DNA of 64,000 nt from Vicia villosa. Lineage: Eukaryota > Streptophyta > Magnoliopsida > Fabales > Fabaceae. A program made the position numbers and the translations under genes. The notes under the pieces were generated by a model. The model saw only the letters and a program-made list of their open reading frames with translations, was not told the DNA's origin and did no database searches. Positions 11,430 to 21,904 of this stretch are shown one piece after another. The stretch's first letter is position 1, and the number at the start of each line of letters is the position of its first letter. The DNA lies in assembly GCF_029867415.1 (NCBI RefSeq), contig NW_026705408.1, forward strand, positions 434,001-498,000, given 5' to 3'.

Positions 11430-12225
11430 TTTTTATTATGTGAATAAATTGTCTTATCTCCAATATAATTTTCTGTTGCAAGCTTTAAATGTTGAAATTT
11501 TGTTGTAAAATTCACAATTTTGCAATTCACAAATCATAAGTACCCTGAGCTGAATACTTCTTATGGCATTTCATGGATTCCTTGGCACATGTTTTGAACT
11601 GTCACCATTTTGGATACCATAAATTTTAAAATTTTTGGTTAAATAAAATCCCAATATTCCAAATATACATGTTAACTAATGTTTTGACTTTCGAATGATT
11701 GTTGTTGTTATAAATGAACCTCATATCGTTGACTTTGATTTTACTTTCTGTATCGATTAATTTTGGTAAATGGATAACAAGTTGTTATTTGTATTTCAGA
11801 CATTTGGTAGACACAACTCAGAAGCACCATTTTCCGCACTTAAAGGAGAACACAAATCACCCCTTGTCATAGAGACTGCTCATTTAAATTGAATGTGTGA
11901 TTTATTGATGTTTGGGTATGCAATAGTTAGTTGTGGTTTGACATTTTAATTGATTAAATTATGTAACAGATTCAATCTATTAAAACTCTTTTTAAGCATT
12001 CTTCCACATTGTTTAGGAAATAAGTAATTTCTTGAAAAATTCTTGTTATGCAACAGCAGTGTATATTGACGTGCAAGCATCTTTTCCTACTTTTGAGCTC
12101 TCCACGTTATGATCACTTGTTTAATTATTAGTATGAGATCAACTGATCCGATGCTCCTATATTTTTGTACAACTGTGATGTGAAAGTCAAGGAGTAGAAA
12201 TGGTTTTAAATGGAATAGCCGATTA
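11430..12225 (+). other. TNL-B 3' region and TNL-C distal upstream region
   Basis: This aligns with the TNL-A and TNL-C 3' flanks. A GTAAGT donor at 11422 and a TTTCAG acceptor ending at 11799 define a terminal intron, with the conserved ACATTTGGTAG exon at 11800. Around 12038-12058 a short match (TTATGCAACA) to the segment just beyond the HCC2-like gene suggests the same ancestral flank. From about 12120 it aligns with the TNL-B upstream region near 3620. No gene seen. Confidence 0.55.
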
Positions 12226-12230
12226 TTGTC

Positions 12231-12352
12231 TATTAGAGTTTGACCTAACTCATCCTTACAAAACCGGTTGGTAAGGTGAGGAGTGTCCCTCTATATATAA
12301 TCTTTCAATGCTCTATCTCCAACCAATGTGGAACTTTAGGATCTTCCTAATA
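12231..12352 (-). mobile_element. TRIM solo LTR in the TNL-C promoter region
   Basis: A 122-bp unit TATTAG...CTAATA contains GTTTGACCTAACTCATCC, ACAAAACCGGTTGGTAAGG and CCAACCAATGTGG, the characteristic words of legume TRIM LTRs. It is flanked by the 5-bp duplication TTGTC (12226-12230, 12353-12357). The TNL-B promoter lacks it, giving an empty site near 3708. It is inverted relative to the neighbouring TRIM. Confidence 0.8.
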
Positions 12353-12374
12353 TTGTCGGTAGGTGATTAGTCCA

Positions 12375-12630
12375 TATTAGAAAGATCCTGATCTCCCACA
12401 TTGGTTGGAGATAGAGCATTGAAAGAGTATATATTGAGGAACACTCCTCACATTACCAACCGGTTTTGTAAGGATGAGTTAGGTCAAACTCTTATATAAT
12501 ATCAGAGCCTATTGATTGGACCATGGGCCGTCCACCGTTAATATACACCCATGCCCAAAGATTGCTGGGCGTGAGGGGGTGGGTGTATTAGGAATATCTC
12601 CTCACCTTATCAACCGGTCAAACTCTAATA
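12375..12630 (+). mobile_element. TRIM (terminal-repeat retrotransposon in miniature), internally deleted
   Basis: The element starts TATTAGAAAGATCC and ends CTCTAATA, with the 5-bp duplication GTCCA on both sides (12370-12374, 12631-12635). A first LTR of about 120 bp is followed by ATATCAGAGCC (an initiator-Met-type primer site), a roughly 70-bp body, a polypurine run GTGAGGGGGTGGG, and a shortened second LTR. It encodes nothing and would need another element's enzymes. It sits about 200 bp upstream of the TNL-C TATA box. Confidence 0.8.
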
Positions 12631-12755
12631 GTCCAAAACAATAACCCTATTGATTTTGATGTTTTTTATTTTTCTTCTTAAATAATGGTTTGAAATGGTC
12701 CAAATCTATTGAATGCGTGTCTAGCTTTTTATATGACTTACAGTAGCTGATTCAA

Positions 12756-12823
12756 AGTCAAGCAGAAAACAATATATATAGAAAAGACATGGAAGTTTCA
12801 GCTATGATCAAGCCTTTATAAAT
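12756..12823 (+). promoter_or_regulatory. TNL-C core promoter: W-box and TATA box
   Basis: AGTCAA (12756-12761, a minus-strand W-box core) and TATAAAT (12817-12823) are conserved in sequence and spacing with the TNL-B promoter. The ATG at 12915 is about 90 bases further on. Confidence 0.55.
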
Positions 12824-12914
12824 GATTGTTCTATCTAAAGGAAAAAGACACACAACACAATAAAACCAAGAATCCGTTGTCGGGTACCAATAGCTCTGCT
12901 ATAGTTCTATTGCT

Positions 12915-15900
12915 ATGTCTCATCCAAAGTACGATGTGTTCCTCAGCTTTAGAGGAGAGGACACTCGTGACAACTTCACCAGTCATCTTCATGCAGAATT
13001 GTGTAGGCAAAGGATTGAAACATTCATTGATAATAGACTTGTCAGGGGCGAAGAAATTTCTCCAGCACTGTGCAAAGCAATAGAAGAATCAGCTATTTAT
13101 GTGGTTATTTTGTCAAAACACTATGCTTCTTCTACGTGGTGCTTAGATGAACTCACAAAGATACTCGAATGTAAGGAGAGATATGGAAGGGAAGTGATAC
13201 CTGTCTTCTATAGGGTGGATCCGTCAAATGTTAGGCATCAGAAAAAGAGTTATGCTGACGATTTTGTTAAACATCTGCCATTAGGCGACAAAGTGGACGC
13301 ATGGAAGGCTGCTCTAACCCAAGTAGCTAAACTCTCTGGCTGGGATTCACAGAAAATCAGGTCTCTAATTTATTTACATGCTCTTCTCGTTATTATATAT
13401 GTAGTAGTTCTGATATATATATATACTCAAGTTTTATGCGGGTGTTTGGGTTCATACTCAAGTTTCTTTTCATTTAGTTTGTATGAAGATGAGAATAATG
13501 CTTTAAATTTTTGCATTATTCTCCAGGCCAGATAGCACACTTGTTGAAGAGATTGTGAAAGATATTCTGAAAAAGTTGAGTCCTTGTGGCTTATATAATC
13601 ATGAAGGAAAGATTGGAATTGACAAGCATATTGAACAAATCCAAAACTTGTTGCACCTCGAGTCATCGGCTGTCCATATTATAGGAATATGGGGTATGGG
13701 AGGGATAGGAAAAACTGAAATTGCCGGTGCAATTTATGAAAAACTCGCAACTCATTTTAATTCTAGAGGCATAGTAAAAAACGTTCAACAGGAAATAGAA
13801 AAATATGGAGTAGACAATGTTAAAAGCAAATACTTATCACACCTTCTTGATAAACAAGACATTACTTCCTCTAGATTCAAACAGACAAAGGTTCTTCTTG
13901 TTTTTGATGATGTCAAAGATTCTGATCAATTTATTGATTTAATTGGGACATGTAGTAATTTTGTCCACGGGAGTAGAATTATTGTGACTAGTAGAGACAA
14001 ACAAGTACTTAAGAATGCCAATGTTGATGAAATGTATCACGTAGTTGAGATGAACGAAAAAGATTCTCTACAACTCTTCTGTTTAAATGCCTTTAAACAA
14101 AAAGAACCAATAGAAACTTATGCGAGTTTAACAAAAAAGGTATTAAATTATGCTAAAGGAGTTCCATTAGCTCTTAAAGTTTTGGGCCTATTTCTTCAGG
14201 GTAGAGCAAAGGAAGCATGGGAAAGTGAGTTGCAAAAGCTTGAAAAGAATCCCGAGCCTAAAATTTTCAATGTGTTGAAATTGAGCTATGATGGACTTGA
14301 CGACGAACAAAAAGATATATTTCTTGATATAGCTTGTTTCTGTAGAGGAGAAACCGAGAAATGTGTGGTTCAAACACTGGATTGTTATGGTTTTTCTACT
14401 CGTATTGGAATGGATGTTCTTCAAGATAGGTGTCTTATATCTATTTTAGAAGGTAGAGTTTGGATGCATGATCGAATACAAGAAATGGGACATGAAGTTG
14501 TTCGACAGCAAAGTGTCAATAATCCGGAAAAACGTAGTCGATTGCACAAACCTGAAGATATATATAATGTTTTAAAAAAGAACAAGGTATGTTGGTTAGC
14601 CCCTCAAATCTACTCTATCTCTCTCATGAGCTTTATTTTACACATATTGCAAAATGCTTAAAAGTTACTAGCTTTAGTTTCAAATATAAATTAAAATTGA
14701 TTAATATATTTGATCAGAATTTTTAACTAATTACGTTAATTTTTTATTTATTTAATTTTTGCTTATATTTAAGACAAGAGAAAGTAGTACATTTCACGGA
14801 ATCTTTTTTACTGTTTATTTATCTTTAATAATTTTCATTGTTGGCGTTTAGGGACAGGGAACAGATGCAATCCAGAGCATAGCATTGGACTTAAGCAAAA
14901 TAAACGAAGTTCAGTTACATGCCAAAACTTTTAAGAAAATGCATAATCTCAGAATGATTAAGTTCTATAATTCTTATTGGTTTGAAAGTTACTCAAATGT
15001 GACATTTCATACATTTCTTAATAGTTTTCCAGATAATCTAAAATTTCTTGGTTGGGTTGGTTTCCCTCAAAGATCTTTGCCGCAAGATTTTTGCCCAAAT
15101 AATCTTGTTGCACTTGATATGCATTCAAGCGATCTTGAACAACTATGGAAGAGAGATCAGGTATTTTGTTTCAAGATTTATATTGTGTGTTTTGTACTTT
15201 GATGATAAATTATATTTTAAAAATATTATATATTGAATCATATATATAACTTTTAAAATAATTTAATTATTCTTACATTACTATAACTTAAAAATATCTA
15301 TTATACTCCCTCTATTCCTTATTATAAGCAAAAATTTAATTTTTTAGATTCATTGAACAAAAGATGTATCTAATAGATATATAGTCTAATGTATCTAATG
15401 GCTATATAACTTATTCTTAACAATATTATAATTGACAATTAAAAACAATTTAATTTTTTCATTATGATTTAATAGAAATTACTTACATTGTAACTGAAGT
15501 GTTTAATTACTTTATATTAAAAAATTTAATTGGTATGCATCATTAAGTATAAAAAGAATTATACCATCAATATATGTCAATTATATGTCAGTTAATTTTT
15601 TTTCTTATTAATCAATTCAACTTTTTGAATGGGTTCAAGTTCATAGTTGGTGACTTATTCTTTTTTTCTAGACTTTACCAAATTTGAAGAGACTTAACCT
15701 TAGCTGTTCTCAGAAGATGATTGGAGTACCAGACCTGTCTTTGTTTCCAAATATTGAAGAAATAATTCTCAGTGGCTGTGTAAGTTTGAAAAAAGTGTAC
15801 TCCTCTAACTTCCTCCACAAACTTAACCGGTTATGTGTAGATGGATGTACATCACTCAAGAGTTTAAGTATTCGTAGTAATATTCTATCAAGATCAACCG

Positions 15901-17294
15901 GATTAGTTGCTCTGCATGGTTGTCGCAACCTTGAAACAATTCTAATCACCGGAACAACGGATGTGGTTCAAACATACAGTATTGTTAATTCCTATGAGTC
16001 AAATTTTGAGGGAGGCGACTGGATTGGGGATATGGATTCAGATATGTTTTCAAGTATCAGTGAGCTTTGTTTGTTAGATCTTTCGGAATGTGAGTCCCTA
16101 ACATGCCTACCAGCTGAACTTATAAATTTGAAGTTTCTAACAAGACTTTGTCTCAGTGATTGTTTAAAGTTGGAAGAGTTACCTGAAATCAAGGAGATTA
16201 TAGAAAATCTAAAAGTGCTCAACTTAGAAAAAACAGCAATAAAGGAACTACCTTCATCGCTACACCGTTTGGTCGGGCTTGAAGAATTGAGTTTGCGAGG
16301 TTGCAAAAAGCTTAAGACTATTCCATCTTCCATTGGAAATCTCAGCAAACTTGTTAAGTTAGACATTACCTACTGTAAATCACTTGAAACTTTTCCAAGC
16401 AGCATTTTCAAATTGAAGTTGACAGAACTTGATTTTTCGGGTTGCTCAATGCTTAGGATTTTTCCAGAAATCCCAAGTGACATTGGTCGTATGTCATTCT
16501 TGACTAAAATTTCACTTCAAGGAAGCAGAATTGTGAATCTTCCTGAGAGTATGGTTCATCTCTCAAGTTTGAAATCACTTAATTTAAGTGATTGCAAAAG
16601 CCTTGAATGTATTCCAAAGCTTCCACAGAATCTAATTCAGTTGTTGGCATTTGATTGCACATCCATTAAGAAAGTGGTGCGAAATTCATTGTTGGCACTC
16701 ATGTCTGATTCCAATGACAAAATGGATGGTTCCTACGAATTTCTTCTCACCAACAGTGAAGAGTTAGATGCATTTTCTTGGAATTATATAGTAAACAAAG
16801 CATGTATTAAGATCACTGATAATGCATATCTGTCAGCGGTCTTTTGTTTTCCGGGGAGTAGAGTTCCAGATTGGTTCCTTCACCGTTGCCACGGGCATTC
16901 AATAACTGTGAAAAATAATGATGAATATGTGTGCAGTGAAAACAGGCTCATTGGTTTTGCTCTGTGTGTTGTTTTAGGAGGTGAAGATATGGATGACTCA
17001 AGAAGAGGTAGTAGCATTACATACAAATTAAGCTTTATATCAGATGGTAAGCCATTCGTTTTTCATGACGATATGAATTGGATGCTGGGAGATAGATTTA
17101 TCATCCGAGATCACACATTCCTATGGAAATATGAATTAGACCGAGCAACCATTTGCAACAAGCTCATTCATGCCCAAAGTTTCACTTTTGAGATCCTAGG
17201 TGATGATTATGTTAGGCCCTCAGATTATCAATTAAACGTAATTGTGAAAGAGTGTGCAATATGTCCTCTGTATATTCGAAAGAACCAAATGTGA
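12915..17294 (+). CDS. TNL-C: intact TIR-NBS-LRR disease-resistance protein
   Basis: Exons 12915-13360, 13527-14586, 14858-15160 and 15672-17294 join to 1143 residues. This is a cytoplasmic/nuclear immune receptor: effector sensing through LRR and C-JID drives NB-ARC oligomerisation and TIR NADase activity. The TIR (about 5-145) has FLSFRGEDTR and the putative catalytic E79 in WCLDEL. NB-ARC (about 170-460) has P-loop GMGGIGKT (205-212), kinase-2 VLLVFDDVKD with the TNL-type final D, GSRIIVTSRD, GVPLALKVLG, FLDIACF and WMHD. LRRs occupy about 520-950. C-JID (about 990-1130) includes FCFPGSRVPDWF. Junction R-P-D-x-x-LVEEIVKDIL is typical of TNLs. It is 8 residues shorter than TNL-B before kinase-2. 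No stop or frameshift. Confidence 0.93.
15304..15420. mobile_element. Stowaway/mariner-like MITE end in TNL-C intron 3
   Basis: TACTCCCTCTATTCCTTATTATAAG resembles the CTCCCTCCG-type inverted terminus of Stowaway MITEs next to TA. I did not find the matching opposite end, so this is a truncated copy or a chance match. TNL-B intron 3 lacks it. Confidence 0.35.
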
Positions 17295-17327
17295 ACAATA
17301 TTTGAGTCGGATGAGTAGTTGTTACAA

Positions 17328-17854
17328 GTAAGTAATTTTTCTTTTGTGAATAAATTGTCTCATCACCAACAATTTTTCTGTTGCAACCTTTAAATGTTGA
17401 AATTTTGTTTTATAATTCACAATCTTGGCATTTTTTAATTAACAAATCACAAGTACTCTAAATTGAATACTTTTGTGGCATTCCATGGATTCCTTGACAT
17501 AAGTTTTCAAATGTCCGGTATCAACAATTCAGCACATGTTAACTTGCTTTGTTTTTCCATGACTACAATTTCCTTGATCTGTTACTATTTTGGCTACAAT
17601 AAATTTTTAGAATAGTTCGGGTAAATAAAATCAAATGTTTACATGTCCATTAATGTTTTGACTTTTGAATAATTTCAGTGAATTAGGTTGGTGCATTTAG
17701 TTGCAAACCTATAAACAATTAAACATTTTGCTTCATCAATCTAGAGAAATTAGTCTCATAGTATCATTGATCTTGTCAAGCTACTTAACTTTGATTTTAC
17801 TTTCTCTATTGTTTCATTTGGTAAATAGATAACAAGTTGTTATTTGTATTTCAG
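17328..17854 (+). other. TNL-C 3' UTR intron
   Basis: A GTAAGT donor at 17328 and a TTTCAG acceptor ending at 17854 bracket an intron after the stop codon. The same arrangement is present in TNL-A and TNL-B. The final UTR exon starts at 17855. From there to about 18313 is the tail-to-tail spacer with the HCC2-like gene, where I see nothing else. Confidence 0.55.
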
Positions 17855-18313
17855 ACATTTGGTAGACACAACTCTGAAACATCATTTTCAGCACTTCAAG
17901 GAGAACTCTAAACACCCCCTCGTCAATCGTCATAGAGAGAGAGACTGCTCATTTGAATTGAATTTGTGATTTTGTTGTATTTGGGTATGCAATAGTTAGC
18001 TGTGGCATGACATTTAATTTGAAGACCGTTTCGATTTTCAAATGTACAACAGATTCAATCTATCAAAACTCTTTTTAAGCATTCTTCCACATTGTTTAGT
18101 AAATGTGTTTATTATTATAAGTATCACAGTAATAACTTGTTGTAGTTAAAATCAGTACTCTAATAACTAATTTGTCGAAAGAATTGACATCCCTTAATAT
18201 AAACATCCCAGCCTTTAGAAATGAAAAATAAGATTCTTTTTATGCAACAACAGAAAAATGTTGGCTCTTAGAAACAGTAGTGAATTAAAGCACAAAATTC
18301 CTACTCTAAAGTA

Positions 18314-21042
18314 TCACAAGGGTGTTTTGTTCAGCTCTTTCCATATAGCTTCTGACAACTGCTCAGCGTTATACTCGACTCCGAAGCATCTCACAACTTC
18401 CATGTCAGGGTTCAACAAATACCTGATTGTTTTAACACTTATATCTATGTTAAGTGTAATCATACAGAATTTCATAAGGAAATGCATGAGAGCAGAATAA
18501 TGGCTTACATGTTATGGGAACTGTCAACAAGATAATCAGTTCCATCCTCTTCTACCTTTTTAAAATACACACGATACTCTTGTGCCATCTTCCTAATAGC
18601 TGCAACTGTTCCAGTTAATCCTACGATTCTTGAGCTAAACTCTGTAGTACATGTACATTAAAGGGAAAAAGAGACAACGAAAGTTAAAAGGACGCATGTT
18701 GTCTTTGAATATAAAATAGAACATAATTTACTAAATCCAAAAGTTTCAGTAATTACAAATCACAATATTTTTGTCAATGAGACAATCTAACCTTCAAGGT
18801 ATGCACGGAGTTGTGAGGGAGTATCACGTTGAGGATCAATGGTAACAAATACTGGCAGAATTTTAAGATTCTGTTTTGATTCTGGATCATAATAAACGCA
18901 TTCTGTTAAGGTTTATCAGAAAATAAACATAATAAAGTAAGCAGAGATAGAAGTGTCAAACCTAAGGTATCAATTGCCTTTGCCATAAGGTGAACTTGTT
19001 CTGGCCCAATATCAGGAGATGAGGTATAGCCAAAGTACAGGAGGATCCAATTACCAAGAAAATTGCGTTCTGTAACCGTCTGTTTTTCTTTATTAACCAG
19101 AGTAAAAGGACCACCAATTATAGGTCCACTGACTATATTTCTACTGCAGCTATCCCGCTGATCGCCTGGATCCAACAAACAAAGTAACTAAGACAACAGA
19201 CATAAAAACAACTTATAATGCAATTACACTTATCAAATCAAGTAACTCGCCATGGTTTGATATCTAAAACTGGAAAATTAGAACTACAAAATGAAAAGGT
19301 TCTATTTCACCCCAAGGTCACAAATGATTCCGTAAATATAACCATGGATTAGAATAATGACAGAACTTATGTGGTTATTACAAAGTATTGGCTTGACCAT
19401 TTCAACTGCATGCCTTACTTTTGCAAGTCAGGTCATTTTAGTTAGTATAATTCAACTCCACCCAAATCATAAAGCAATAGAACTAGGATCTATCCCTAGC
19501 TCTGACTTTAGTGCCAACAAATGGCTACTTGGTAAAACAGTAGAACCATTAAAAGAAATACGATATTAGGGATACAATACAAAAACGGATCCTCAATTAT
19601 CTCGGCAACACTTCATGTGCGTATATTTAGTTATACAGCTCAATTTATAGGAAGTATCTGATAGTGAATTTGCAACATATTAGGATATGAACCTACCATT
19701 CTCCTCTGATTGTTTGCTCTAGCCTTCTAGGTATACTAGATATCTAGATATAGTCATCAAAGTATATGCAGCTCACTGAGAACCGGCTTGAGACAAATGA
19801 AGACCAAAGAAAAACACTATTTTTGAGAGATTAAGTTTCATTAACAGCGAGTAATTAACAGCAAGTAACTAAGTTGGATAAAACTAAGAAAAATAGAGCA
19901 CCTAAATCTTACTGAATGTATTTTGCCTAGTCGAGTATTTTAGCAGAACCCCTCCCTAAATATATTTTACAAGCTGGCATGAGTACCCATGAAATGGCAC
20001 TAAAAGTGACTTGAATAGGTTAGGTACATTACTATGATCCAAAACCTAATGTACAAAATATTGTGTGACAAAATGAGCAGAATATATATAGCTCCTCAGT
20101 TGTAGAGAGTGATTGCTATCCGATTTTAATGTAATGTGAAAGTTTCATGTTTGTCATATGTTTTGGAAGCTGGCACACTTGTATAAATGTAATTAACAGA
20201 GTCATAGAAACCAAAAACAATTATGTTACAACAACAATTCAGCCTTATCCCACTAAGTAGAGTCGGCTACATGAATTAACTTCTGCCATAATGTTATATC
20301 TAAGACCATACTTCTATTCAAATCGTTAATCTCAAAATCTTTATTAATAACTTCTGTTATAGTTTTTCTAGGTCTTCCTCTACCTCTAACTGTTTGACTC
20401 TTCTTCAGCTCTACGGGGATAACGATTAACGACATTGCAACTCATACAGGCTTATGGCGAAATTAAAAAAAAAGAAAAAATTGAAAAAACTTGGAAATAC
20501 CTTTTGGAACAACTCTCCTCTCATCATTATAATGAAAAAAAGCCGCAATCCCGGCAAACCCTAGAGCAACAGCTGCCTACAGGGAAAAAAAATCAAGAGT
20601 AGCACTGTTACATTGAATTCTAATCCACTTGAAACAAGATTCACAATCATACAATCCCTGCATAGTAATGATAATAATGAAAGAACAAAAAAAAAACAGG
20701 AAATTAACGGAAAAGGTAACATACAACAGTTTTAGCTCCCCAGGAGGAGGAGGAGCGAGAACCCTCAGATTGTGAAGGAAATACAGGATGAAGATCATGT
20801 CTTGGTTTATCACGTTTTGTAGAATTTGAATATCTAACAGATTGAGTTTTGTTGGAGGGAACACGCCTATAACAACAACAAAAAAATAACAATAACTACA
20901 CATGAGTCGCATGAAATTGGAAAATAAATTGAAAAAGAGTGAAAATTTGGGGTTTAGAGAGTGACCTGGGAAGAAGAAGAGCGAGAGCTTCACGGGTGGA
21001 ACGGTGTTTGGAAGAAAAGTGTAAAAATCTTGAAACAGTCAT
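18314..21042 (-). CDS. HCC2: SCO1-like mitochondrial protein, HCC2 type
   Basis: Seven exons on the minus strand: 21042-20966, 20866-20725, 20576-20501, 19165-18962, 18902-18792, 18641-18509, 18422-18314. All introns are GT-AG, phases agree, and the product is 283 residues. SCO proteins are thioredoxin-fold inner-membrane factors for cytochrome c oxidase copper insertion. The N-terminus (MTVSRFLHFSSKHRSTREAL) is basic and presequence-like; a membrane segment lies at about 74-90 (AAVALGFAGIAAFF). The SCO core follows: GGPFTLVN, NWILLYFGYT, PVFVTIDPQRDT, GLTGT, EYRVYFKKV, YLLNPDMEVV. The copper ligands are missing: CxxxC is S148/G152 and the VDH histidine is S244. Plant HCC2 is known to lack these, so a redox or stress role rather than copper delivery is likely. 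Confidence 0.92.
20225..20435 (-). pseudogene. LINE reverse-transcriptase 3' tail in HCC2 intron 3
   Basis: Minus-strand codons read RGRGRPRKTITEVINKDF, then NDLNRSMVLD, LWQKLIHVADST. This matches the C-terminal signature of plant LINE-type ORFs (GRPRK...D-x-x-x-x-x-L...W...IH-x-ADP). It ends near a CAA-rich tail (ACAACAACAA on the complement side). It is a 5'-truncated relic within an intron and need not affect the gene. Confidence 0.55.
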
Positions 21043-21473
21043 GGCTATTGGTAATTAATTAATATTCTAGATTTTAAGTTTTGAGAATAAAACGGTGGAA
21101 AGGGTTTTTGGTGAGAAAAACCCATGACATGTTATGCTGCTGATACAAATTTTGAAATTTTATTTTTCTTGTTCACCAAGATTATACCAGAACAGAGATA
21201 TACGATACTCACGGTCTGACCTACCTTCATTATCGTTTTTTTTCATGTTGGATAATGGAATTTTTTTAATTAAAAGAGGGTTTGAGTCCATGATCGAAAA
21301 GAAAAGTGGATATAAAAATGAAGGGATTAAAGTTAAAATCTCAAATCTAATAAATTTTAAAATTAGAAAGACTTTGTTTTTATTGAAGTTTATAGATACA
21401 TTAGTATGTATATCATTCCTATAGTTGATTAATGAGTTTATTTAAAAAATAATTTTTTTCCATGTAAGAAAAT

Positions 21474-21478
<5 letters not shown>

Positions 21479-21552
<74 letters not shown>
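21479..21552. repeat. (TA)n microsatellite
   Basis: An uninterrupted TA run of about 74 bp, on the left of an inverted-repeat element. Confidence 0.95.
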
Positions 21553-21555
<3 letters not shown>

Positions 21556-21697
21556 GGATATATTTACTCCATGAGTAAGTTATTATAACTTATTCTATAT
21601 TTTGATAATTTATTCTTATTCTTTATCATTTTTAACGATTAGATTAATAAGAATTAATGGTCAAGATGTGGATTAAGTTATAATAACTTACTTCCCT

Positions 21698-21699
<2 letters not shown>
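21553..21699. mobile_element. Small inverted-repeat element between two (TA)n tracts
   Basis: An 18-bp inverted pair, GTAAGTTATTATAACTTA (21575-21592) and its complement (21674-21691), encloses about 80 bp of AT-rich DNA. It looks like a MITE inserted in a TA repeat, with TA as possible target site. The family is not assigned. Confidence 0.5.

Positions 21700-21793
<94 letters not shown>
21700..21793. repeat. (TA)n microsatellite
   Basis: An uninterrupted TA run of about 94 bp, on the right of the inverted-repeat element. Confidence 0.95.
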
Positions 21794-21796
<3 letters not shown>

Positions 21797-21904
21797 CTTT
21801 TATACACAACCAATCATAAAATTTGAATTAATTAAAAAATAAATACATAATTTTCTTTCTTTTTCATAATTTCAACCACCTCATAAATTCAATTAAAAAC
21901 AAAA

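Noticed and set aside
12826..13083. 85-codon frame overlapping the TNL-C start
   Set aside because: It overlaps the TIR exon in another frame; the TIR frame is clearly the coding one.
19357..19569. 70-codon plus-strand frame in HCC2 intron 3
   Set aside because: It lies antisense within an intron and shows no homology I recognise.
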